A stretch of 64,000 nt of DNA. Origin: Streptomyces sp. NBC_01717. Its GTDB lineage: Bacteria; Actinomycetota; Actinomycetes; Streptomycetales; Streptomycetaceae. The notes under the pieces are model-generated. The model did not search any database. It was given only the letters and a program-made list of their open reading frames with translations, and was not told where the DNA came from. Below, piece by piece: positions 49,846 through 57,158 of the stretch (position 1 is its first letter; every line of letters starts with the position of its first letter). The stretch covers positions 1,674,001 through 1,738,000 of the forward strand of contig NZ_CP109178.1 of the NCBI RefSeq assembly GCF_036248255.1. The letters are read 5' to 3'. A program made the translations under genes and the position numbers.

Positions 49846-52731
49846 TCACTCGGTTGCTCCCGTGAAAGCGATTCGGGCCAGACGGACCGCGCCCCGCAGC
49901 GCGACCTGTACGTCCCGCACGCCGGAGGCGGTCAGCGGTGTCTCGTGGCCGCGGTAGTCGTAGGGGCCGTCGGTGGCGGGGATGTCGACGGTTGTCGTGC
50001 GGCCGTCGACCGTGATCTCCACGGAGCCCTCCCCCGCGGCGGATACCTCGACGGTGCGGGTTCCGGCCGCGAAGTCGCAGCTGTGGAAGAGGAGTTCGTT
50101 CTCGGGGGCGGTGGCGGTGACGGCGTCGCCGTCCGTCTTCGTGCGGTCGACGATCTCGGTGCCGTGCTGCTCGTCGTAGTCGGCCGCTTCGAGTCCGTGG
50201 TGCAGGACGGGGCGGGGGCCGGACGGTTCGCCGTCGACCGTGACGACGGCGGTGAGCCTGATGTCCGCGGCGGAGGCTCCGGCCCGGACTTCGTACGCCC
50301 CGGGTTCGACGGTCCAGCGGCTGTGCGCCACGTCCCAGTGGCCGAGTTCGGTCACCGGGACGGCGAACTCGATGCGCTGCCCGGCACCGGGCGCGAGGTG
50401 CAGGCGCCGGTGGCCGACGAGCTGACGCAGGGGCCGGACGACGGAGGGTGCCGGCGCTCGTACGTAGAGCTGGGCGACCTCGTCGGCGGCGACGACGCCG
50501 GAGTTGGTGACGGTCACCGACACGCGCAGCCGGTCGCCGTCGAGCTCGGCCGTCAGCCCGGAGTAGGTGAACGCGCTGTACGACAGTCCGTGGCCGAACG
50601 GGTAGAGCGGCGTGCCCTCGTAGTAGAGGTACGTCTGCCGTGAGCCGATGATGTCGTAGTCGAGCAGGCCGGGCAGCTCCGCGTCGGAGGTGTACCAGGT
50701 CTGCGGGAGCCGGCCGGCCGGGGAGACGTCGCCGGACAGGATCCGGGCGAGCGCGGTCCCGGCCGCCTGGCCGCCGTGCGCGGTCCAGAGCAGGGCGGGG
50801 AGCACGGCCGCGGCCTCGGTGAGTGCGTACGGGTAGGCGGAGGTGACCGCCAGCACGGTGCGCGGGTTCGCGGCCTGCGCGGCGCGCCAGAGGCGTTCCT
50901 GGTGGGCGGGCAGGTCGAGGGTGGTGCGGTCCTCGGTCTCGCGGCCGTTGATGTGCGGGTCGTTTCCGACGACGACGATCACGGTGTCGGCGCCTGCGGC
51001 CGCGCGGGCGACGGCGTCCTCGCCGCGCTCGACGACCTCGATCTCGAAGACGGTGGCGGCCGGCCCGGCGCCCGTCCCGGCGTGTCCGGAACTTTTTTCG
51101 TCCACCCCGGCAACCTTTACGCCGTCGGCGGCAACCGAGACGTACCCACCCGTTCCGATGTGCACAAGGCGGTGCCCCCCGGCGTGACCTTCCACCTTCT
51201 CCCAGCGGAATGTCTCCTGGACGATCCAGCCGCCGGGTTCGTCCGCGGACGCGCGTACATAACCGTCCTCGGCGACCGACAGATATCGGCCGTCGGGGTC
51301 CCGCAGGGTGAGCACACCGTTGCCCCAGTCGACGAGCGCCAGCTCGGACGGGGTGTCGCCGCACGTCAGCGGCGGAAGGTCGGTGCGGCCGGCGAGGAGC
51401 GCCGGGTCGAGGGCGCCTTCCGCGCCCTGGCCGGTGCCGGTGCCGGCGTTGGCATCGGGGATCTGCAGCCAGCCCGCCGCGCACTTCAGGCGGATCAGGT
51501 CGGCGCCCTCCGCGAAGGTCACCCGGTCCGCGCCGAACCGGATCCGCACTCCGTCGAGCGGGGTGGACCGGTGGATCAGCGTGCCGCTGTACCAGTCGAG
51601 CTTGCAGGCGTCGGCGAGCAGGCCGACGACCGCGATCGTCCCGGGCGCCCCGGGGTCGAGCGGCAGCAGACCGTCGTTCTTCAGCAGGACCACGGCCTGT
51701 TCGGCGGCCTCCTGGGCGAGCGCCCGGTGTTCGGCCGTGTCGAAGGCGGTGGTGTCCGCGTACGGGTCGAGGCCGGGGTCGAACTCCCCCAGCGAGTAGC
51801 GCAGTTCGAGCAGGCGGCGGACGGCGGTGTCGATGTCGGTCTCGTCGAGGAGGCCCTGCTCCAGTGCGCGGCGGATGCGGCCGGTCATCACGGTGGAGTC
51901 CTGGCCGTGGTCGGTGAAGCTGTCGACTCCGGCCTTCAGCGCTGCGGCCGTGGCCTCTTCGTGGGTGTCGAAGTAGTGCTCGGAGTCGACCAGGTTGGAC
52001 GGCGCCCCGGCGTCGGAGCAGACCACGAGCGACTGCTCGGTCCAGCGTCGCAGTTGTTGGGACAGGAGCGGCGAGACATGGTTGGGCCGCCCGTTGACCA
52101 GGTTGTAGGCGGGCATGACCCCTGCGACCGCGCCCGCACGCACGGCGTCGCGGAACGCCCGGAGGTCGTACTCGTGCAGCACCCTCGGGCGGACCGACGA
52201 GGAGGAGGTGTCCCGGTCGGTCTCGTTGTTGTGGGCGAGCCAGTGCTTGAGCACCGGGGCGGTGCGCCAGTAGTGCGGGTGGTCGCCGCGCAGTCCGCGG
52301 GTGTATGCGACGGCGATCGCGGAGGTCAGGGCGGCGTCCTCCGCGTACCCCTCCTCGCCGCGCCCCCACAGCGGATGGCGCAGCAGATTCACGGTCGGGG
52401 CCCAGACGTTGAGCCCGACCCGGTCGTCCTTGGCCCGCTTGGCGCGGACCTCGTTGCCGACCGCCTCGCCGACCCGGCGCACGAGGTCGTCGTTCCAGGT
52501 GGCGCCCAGGCCGACGGCCTGCGGGAAGACGGTCGCGGGACCCATCCAGGCCACGCCGTGCAGTCCCTCCTGGCCGGTCCGGAAGGCACCGATCCCGAGC
52601 CGGTCGACCGCGGGTGCGAACTGGTGCAGCATCGCGATCCGCTCGTCGAGGGTGAGCCGCTGAAGCAGATCGTCGATGCGCCGGGCGAAGGGCAGTTGCG
52701 GGTCGCGGAAGGGCTGCGGTTGTTCCGTCAC
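49846..52731 (-). CDS. GH3 beta-glucosidase/xylosidase with inserted trefoil-like domain
   Basis: A 961-residue GH3 enzyme without a signal peptide. The catalytic TIM barrel includes RTGQEGLHGVAWMGPATVFPQAVGLGATWNDDLV, VLKHWLAHNNETDRDT, and the nucleophile aspartate in SLVVCSDAGAPSN (about residue 240). The C-terminal domain (QAVVLLKNDGLLPL, VGNDPHINGRETEDRTTLDLPAHQE, YYEGTPLYPFGHGLSYSAF) is interrupted by about 110 residues (VLTLRDPDGRYLSVAEDGYVRAS ... GTGGYVSVAADGVKVAG) with internal beta repeats like fascin or beta-trefoil modules. A fibronectin-type-III domain and a CBM-like C-terminus follow. The likely role is removing backbone glucose after GH31 has taken off xylose. Confidence 0.92.
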   Translation of the reverse strand: MTEQPQPFRDPQLPFARRIDDLLQRLTLDERIAMLHQFAPAVDRLGIGAFRTGQEGLHGVAWMGPATVFPQAVGLGATWNDDLVRRVGEAVGNEVRAKRAKDDRVGLNVWAPTVNLLRHPLWGRGEEGYAEDAALTSAIAVAYTRGLRGDHPHYWRTAPVLKHWLAHNNETDRDTSSSSVRPRVLHEYDLRAFRDAVRAGAVAGVMPAYNLVNGRPNHVSPLLSQQLRRWTEQSLVVCSDAGAPSNLVDSEHYFDTHEEATAAALKAGVDSFTDHGQDSTVMTGRIRRALEQGLLDETDIDTAVRRLLELRYSLGEFDPGLDPYADTTAFDTAEHRALAQEAAEQAVVLLKNDGLLPLDPGAPGTIAVVGLLADACKLDWYSGTLIHRSTPLDGVRIRFGADRVTFAEGADLIRLKCAAGWLQIPDANAGTGTGQGAEGALDPALLAGRTDLPPLTCGDTPSELALVDWGNGVLTLRDPDGRYLSVAEDGYVRASADEPGGWIVQETFRWEKVEGHAGGHRLVHIGTGGYVSVAADGVKVAGVDEKSSGHAGTGAGPAATVFEIEVVERGEDAVARAAAGADTVIVVVGNDPHINGRETEDRTTLDLPAHQERLWRAAQAANPRTVLAVTSAYPYALTEAAAVLPALLWTAHGGQAAGTALARILSGDVSPAGRLPQTWYTSDAELPGLLDYDIIGSRQTYLYYEGTPLYPFGHGLSYSAFTYSGLTAELDGDRLRVSVTVTNSGVVAADEVAQLYVRAPAPSVVRPLRQLVGHRRLHLAPGAGQRIEFAVPVTELGHWDVAHSRWTVEPGAYEVRAGASAADIRLTAVVTVDGEPSGPRPVLHHGLEAADYDEQHGTEIVDRTKTDGDAVTATAPENELLFHSCDFAAGTRTVEVSAAGEGSVEITVDGRTTTVDIPATDGPYDYRGHETPLTASGVRDVQVALRGAVRLARIAFTGATE

Positions 52732-52810
52732 GTGCGGGTCCCCTTGGAGAGGTGGGAGGTTTTGCGAGGTCCGGGCCTGCTGAGGATCCGTCCAGGCCCC
52801 GGAAGATCTT

Positions 52811-52824
52811 TCGAAGCGCTTCGA
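52811..52824. promoter_or_regulatory. LacI-family operator, left copy
   Basis: TCGAAGCGCTTCGA is a perfect 14-bp palindrome with the central GCGC typical of LacI-family operators. It is 80 bp upstream of the GH3 start. Confidence 0.75.
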
Positions 52825-52981
52825 TGCTCTGCGTCAACCCCTGCGGGTGTCAAGGGTGCAGCCTCGCCATTCACGGTCAACCGGGCTCGATCACACCGGG
52901 AAACGGTTCGGAAACAGGTCGGAGGAATCTGGAAACGGACTCTTGTGCCTCCGGGACCCTTCACTTAATCTCGCTGCAACA

Positions 52982-52995
52982 TCGAAGCGCTTCGA
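52982..52995. promoter_or_regulatory. LacI-family operator, right copy
   Basis: A second identical TCGAAGCGCTTCGA, just downstream of a possible TTGTGC/TTAATC promoter facing the ABC transporter operon. Two identical 14-bp palindromes 171 bp apart are very unlikely by chance and suggest coordinate or looping repression. No LacI gene is in the window; the regulator must be encoded elsewhere, perhaps beyond 64000. Confidence 0.75.
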
Positions 52996-53238
52996 CAGAG
53001 TTTCGATGGGGTGCCGGTCGCCCGCAATCTCCTTGATCTGCCGGGACGGTGACGCGTTCTGTCACCGTGTCACCTTCTCGTTGAACCGCTTCACCTCGGC
53101 CGGTTCAGCCGGTTCCACCGGTCCGTCCGGTTCCACCGGCCCATCCGGCTCAGCCAGTAACGCCCCACCTCAGACACAGGAGCCGAACGGCGGTCGCCCG
53201 CCGCGTGTCGTCCTGGTGCGCCTCGAAGGGTTGACGCA

Positions 53239-54909
53239 ATGACGCCGAATTCCTCCCCCGCCTCCACCGCCCCGAGCCGACGGAGCTTCCTCGCTTCGAG
53301 CGCTGTCGCCGCGGTCGCCGTGGCCGGCGGGGTGCCGCTGCTCGCCGCCTGCGGCGGCGGCTCCGGTTCCGGGAGCAAGGAAGGTACGACGACGGGCAAG
53401 GCGCTCAAGAAGGTCCTGCCGAACTACGTCCCGTCGAACCTGGTCCAGCCCGACGTGGCGGGCGTCAACGGTTCGAGCCCCGGTTTCACCGAGCTGCCCG
53501 ACCCGCTGGCCACCTCGGTGAAGTCCGCACCGGGCAAGGGTTCCGCGTTCCGCATCATGACTCCGCTGTGGGGCACCGTCCCGAAGAAGAACAACCCGTA
53601 CTACACGGCCGTGAACAAGGCGGTCGGCGCGACGCTGAACTTCGACCCGCAGGACGGCAACACGTACCAGGACAAGATCGGCGCGGTCCTCGCCGGCTCC
53701 GACATCCCGGACGTCGTGACCATCCCCGGCTGGAACATGCAGGGCCAGATCCGCAACGCGATCACCGCCAAGTTCGCCGACCTGAGCCCGTACCTGGCCG
53801 GTGACGCGATCAAGAAGTACCCGAACCTGGCGAACATCCCGACCGGCGCCTGGCAGTACTCCGTCTTCGGCGGCAAGCTCCGCGGTCTGCCCATGCCGCA
53901 GCCGATCCTCGGCAACGCGATCTTCTACCGCAAGGACCTGATCGGCTCCGGCGCCGTCCCGGGCAGCGCCGCCGACCTGCTGGCCTTCGGCAAGGAGTAC
54001 ACGGACGCGAAGAAGAAGGTCTGGGCCTTCGACGACCTGTGGACCTGCATCCAGAAGATCTTCGGGCTGCTGCCCGACGCCCCGCACTACTGGAAGCTGG
54101 AGAACGGCAAGCTCGTCCACAAGATCGAGACGCAGGAGTACCGCGAGGCGCTCGCCTTCGCCCGCAAGCTCCACGACGGCGGTTACGTCCACCCGGACGC
54201 CGAGGCCGGCAAGGACGCCGACTCCAAGATCCGCTTCACCGGCGGACGTGTCCTGATGTACAACGACGGCACCGGCGGCTGGAAGGGCATGGTCACCGAA
54301 CAGGCCGCCGCCAACCCGAAGTTCGACATGCAGGCGCTGGACTTCTTCAACCAGGACGGCGGAAAGCCGGTCCTGTGGCAGGACGACCCGGCCGGCATCT
54401 TCACCTTCCTCAGCAAGACGCTGCCGAAGGCGAAGATCGAGGAGTTCCTCGGCATCGCCGACTTCGCCGCGGCGCCGTACGGCACCAAGGAGTTCATGCT
54501 CACCAACTACGGCGTGCAGGACACCCACTACACGATCAAGGACGGGGTGCCGACCTTCACCCCACAGGGCATCCAGGAGGCCCAGCCCTCCACCTTCCTG
54601 TTCCTCGCCTCGCCTCCGCACACCATCGCCTTCCCGGACGAGCCGCAGCTGGTGAAGGACTACGCGGGATGGATGGCCCGGCAGGCCCCGAACGTCAAGA
54701 AGCCGCTCTTCTTCGGCATGCAGATCGTCGAACCGCAGCGGTACGCCTCCCTGTACACGCCCTTCGACGACCTGCAGAAGGACATCCGGCGCGGCCGCAA
54801 GAAGGTCAGCGACGTCGACGCCGCGGTCACCACGTGGAAGAACAGCGGCGGCGACAAGCTGCGCGATTGGTACCAGGACATTCTCGACAAGAACGGCTCC
54901 GGCAACTGA
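53239..54909 (+). CDS. ABC sugar importer, solute-binding lipoprotein
   Basis: A 556-residue binding protein. A Tat-type twin arginine (SRRSFLASSAVAAVAVAGG) precedes the lipobox LLAAC, so it is exported and lipid-anchored. The mature protein has the solute-binding architecture of the large LplA-like CUT1 group (DKIGAVLAGSDIPDVVTIPGWNM ... NAIFYRKDLIGSGAVPGSAADLLAFGKEY), at about 510 mature residues larger than most maltose-type binders and suited to larger oligosaccharides. Context indicates xyloglucan oligosaccharides as ligand. The start has GAAGGG upstream, and it is the first gene of the plus-strand operon. Confidence 0.93.
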   Translation: MTPNSSPASTAPSRRSFLASSAVAAVAVAGGVPLLAACGGGSGSGSKEGTTTGKALKKVLPNYVPSNLVQPDVAGVNGSSPGFTELPDPLATSVKSAPGKGSAFRIMTPLWGTVPKKNNPYYTAVNKAVGATLNFDPQDGNTYQDKIGAVLAGSDIPDVVTIPGWNMQGQIRNAITAKFADLSPYLAGDAIKKYPNLANIPTGAWQYSVFGGKLRGLPMPQPILGNAIFYRKDLIGSGAVPGSAADLLAFGKEYTDAKKKVWAFDDLWTCIQKIFGLLPDAPHYWKLENGKLVHKIETQEYREALAFARKLHDGGYVHPDAEAGKDADSKIRFTGGRVLMYNDGTGGWKGMVTEQAAANPKFDMQALDFFNQDGGKPVLWQDDPAGIFTFLSKTLPKAKIEEFLGIADFAAAPYGTKEFMLTNYGVQDTHYTIKDGVPTFTPQGIQEAQPSTFLFLASPPHTIAFPDEPQLVKDYAGWMARQAPNVKKPLFFGMQIVEPQRYASLYTPFDDLQKDIRRGRKKVSDVDAAVTTWKNSGGDKLRDWYQDILDKNGSGN

Positions 54910-55010
54910 CGCGTACGACGGACACGGACCCGTACGTACGACAGCGAGACGGCCGCCGGGCACAGGGATCCCGGCGGCCAGGGCGGAGAGCACGACATGG
55001 GGAGCACACG

Positions 55011-56102
55011 GTGAAGCCACGGGCCACGGTTGCGACCGAGACGGACCGAGCGGCCGACCGGGCGACGGGCCCGATCGGCGACGACGGGAGCGGGGACAGC
55101 AGGAGCGGGGACGGCAGCAGCGCCGCAGGCGGCAGGGAGAGCAGCAGGAAGCCCCGAGCCGCGGGCAGGACTCCACCGGCGGCAGGCGGCATCACCTGGC
55201 GCCTGCGCCTGCGTCGGGACCGCACGCTGGTCCTGATGACGCTGCCCGCCATCGCTCTGCTGCTGATCTTCAACTACATACCGCTGCTCGGAAACATCGT
55301 GGCCTTCCAGGACTACGACGTGTACGACCTGGGCATCACCGGCAGCCCCTTCGTCGGCTTCGACAACTTCACCCGGATCTTCGAGGACTACCGCTTCTGG
55401 CAAGTCCTCATCAACACGCTGGTCATCTTCCTGACCCAGCTGCTCCTCTTCTTCCCCATCCCGATCGCGATCGCCCTGCTGCTCAACACGATCATGAGCG
55501 CGCGGGTACGGGCCTGGGTGCAGGCCGTCGTCTATCTGCCGCACTTCTTCTCCTGGGTGCTCGTCGTCACCGTCTTCCAGCAGATGTTCGGCGGGGCCGG
55601 CCTGGTCGCGCAGTGGATGCGCGAACACGGCCACGAGGGCTTCGACCTGATGACCAATGCGAGCTTCTTCAAGTTCCTGGTCACCGCACAGGCCGTGTGG
55701 AAGGACGCCGGGTGGGGCGTGATCGTCTTCCTCGCCGCGCTCGCCGCCGTCAACACCGATCTGTACGAGGCGGCGGCCGTCGACGGTGCGGGGCGCTGGC
55801 GCCGCATGTGGCACGTCACACTGCCCGCGCTGCGTCCGGTCATCGCCCTGCTGCTCGTCCTCCGGGTCGGCAGTGCGCTCAACCTCGACTTCGAGCAGAT
55901 CCTGCTCCAGCGCGACCAGGTCGGTCCGGGCGCTTCCGAAATCCTCGACACCTACATCTGGTGGACGGGCATCAAGACCGGTGACTTCGGCTACGCGGCC
56001 GCCGCCGGAATCTTCAAGGGACTGTTCAGCGTCGCCATGGTGCTGGGTGCGAACAAGGTCGCTCACATGCTGGGCGAGCAGGGGGTGTACTCCAAGAAAT
56101 GA
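55011..56102 (+). CDS. ABC sugar importer, permease 1 (LplB-like)
   Basis: About 363 residues from GTG 55011 with GGGGAG six bases upstream. A charged, Gly/Ser-rich cytoplasmic N-terminus of about 60 residues precedes six membrane helices (LVLMTLPAIALLLIFNYIPLLGNIVAF ... LINTLVIFLTQLLLFFPIPIAIALLLNTI). The ATPase-coupling EAA loop is EAAAVDGAGRWRRMWHVTLPALRPV. This is a MalF/LplB-type CUT1 subunit. Its stop overlaps the next permease start (ATGA). No ATPase gene follows, so a shared MsiK-type ATPase probably powers it. Confidence 0.93.
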   Translation: MKPRATVATETDRAADRATGPIGDDGSGDSRSGDGSSAAGGRESSRKPRAAGRTPPAAGGITWRLRLRRDRTLVLMTLPAIALLLIFNYIPLLGNIVAFQDYDVYDLGITGSPFVGFDNFTRIFEDYRFWQVLINTLVIFLTQLLLFFPIPIAIALLLNTIMSARVRAWVQAVVYLPHFFSWVLVVTVFQQMFGGAGLVAQWMREHGHEGFDLMTNASFFKFLVTAQAVWKDAGWGVIVFLAALAAVNTDLYEAAAVDGAGRWRRMWHVTLPALRPVIALLLVLRVGSALNLDFEQILLQRDQVGPGASEILDTYIWWTGIKTGDFGYAAAAGIFKGLFSVAMVLGANKVAHMLGEQGVYSKK

Positions 56103-57082
56103 CGACTCTCCTGGAAACGGACAAGGACAACGGCCGGACGGAGCAGCCCTCCACGGCACCCGAGGAGACACCGCTCCAGCGCGCACTGAGGATCGAGCCG
56201 CGCCCCGTGTGGGAGGAGGAGCCCACCAAGGCAGGCCTCGCCTTCAAGGGCTTCGGTCTCGTCGCGATCTGCGCGGTCGTGCTCGTGCCTCTGTGGGTGG
56301 TGGTCGTCACCAGCCTCTCCGACACGAAGACGATCAACAATGCGGGAGGTCTGGTCGTCTGGCCGAGGACCGTCACCTTCGTCGCGTACAAGGAGCTGCT
56401 CGGCGGCGGGGCCGTCACTCGGGCCGCCATGGTGAGCGTCGGCCTGACCCTCGTCGGTACGGCGTTCAGCATGGTGATCTCGGTGCTCTGCGCGTACGGG
56501 CTGAGCCGGCGGGACTCCTTCGCGCACAGCAAACTGCTGATGACGCTGATGGCGACGATGTTCTTCGGCGCCGGGCTCATCCCCACCTATCTGCTGGTCA
56601 CCGGCATCGGACTGGGCAACAGCTACTGGTCGATGATCCTGCCCAGCGCGATCAGCGTCTTCAACATCCTGGTGCTGCGCGGCTTCTTCATGGACACCGC
56701 GCCCGAACTGATCGACGCGGCCCGGATCGACGGCGCGGGCGAGTGGCGGATCCTGCTGCAGATCGTCATGCCACTGTCCCGAGCGGTGATCGCCGTGATC
56801 TCGCTGTTCTACGCGGTCGGCTACTGGAGCCAGTGGTTCAACGCGATGCTCTACATCCAGGACAGTGACAAGTACCCGCTCCAGATGATCCTGCGCCAGC
56901 TCGTCCTCCAGCACCAGGTCCCGCCGGGCGCCATGGGCGCGGCGGTCAGCAGCGGGGCGATCAACAGTCTCGCCGTGCAGATGGCGGTCATGGTGCTGGC
57001 GCTGATCCCGGTCGCGGTGCTGTCGCCGTTCGTCCAGAAGCACTTCCAGAAGGGCATGCTCACCGGCGCCGTGAAGGGCTGA
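56099..57082 (+). CDS. ABC sugar importer, permease 2 (LplC/YtcP-like)
   Basis: A 327-residue permease with an acidic N-terminal tail and six helices (FGLVAICAVVLVPLWVVVVTSL, MSVGLTLVGTAFSMVISVLCAYGL-like region, LLMTLMATMFFGAGLIPTYLLV). The EAA motif is ELIDAARIDGAGEWRILLQIVMPLSRAV. It ends KHFQKGMLTGAVKG, the usual C-terminus of LplC-type subunits. It is coupled to permease 1 and is followed 76 bp later by GH74. Confidence 0.94.
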   Translation: MTTLLETDKDNGRTEQPSTAPEETPLQRALRIEPRPVWEEEPTKAGLAFKGFGLVAICAVVLVPLWVVVVTSLSDTKTINNAGGLVVWPRTVTFVAYKELLGGGAVTRAAMVSVGLTLVGTAFSMVISVLCAYGLSRRDSFAHSKLLMTLMATMFFGAGLIPTYLLVTGIGLGNSYWSMILPSAISVFNILVLRGFFMDTAPELIDAARIDGAGEWRILLQIVMPLSRAVIAVISLFYAVGYWSQWFNAMLYIQDSDKYPLQMILRQLVLQHQVPPGAMGAAVSSGAINSLAVQMAVMVLALIPVAVLSPFVQKHFQKGMLTGAVKG

Positions 57083-57158
57083 TACGCACCACACGCTCCG
57101 GAACCCACCGTTTCCTTCGCTCTCTCCCCCTCCTTTCCTCCACCGGAAGGTGTTCGCC

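Larger units (their letters stand above)
52732..53238. promoter_or_regulatory. Divergent control region of the xyloglucan locus
   Basis: This 507-bp region lies between the GH3/GH31 operon (minus) and the ABC/GH operon (plus). It contains two identical LacI-type palindromes, an 8-bp dyad ACGGTGAC/GTCACCGT (53046-53068), and two tandem copies of an 18-bp GC-rich unit beginning CCGGTTCCACCGG (53109-53144). A possible plus-strand promoter, TTGTGC (52943-52948) and TTAATC (52965-52970), precedes the right-hand palindrome. No gene was recognised in it. Confidence 0.65.

Noticed and set aside
49781..52837. Minus-strand frame of about 1,000 codons, offset from GH3
   Set aside because: Translation is an Arg/Pro/Gly-rich string without motifs; the GH3 gene in the other frame of the same strand explains the sequence.
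53097..53155. Short GC-rich repeats as a CRISPR or collagen-like gene
   Set aside because: Only two full 18-bp units with no spacers. The frame that reads as GSTGPSG repeats is brief and has no start context, so it is treated as leader DNA.
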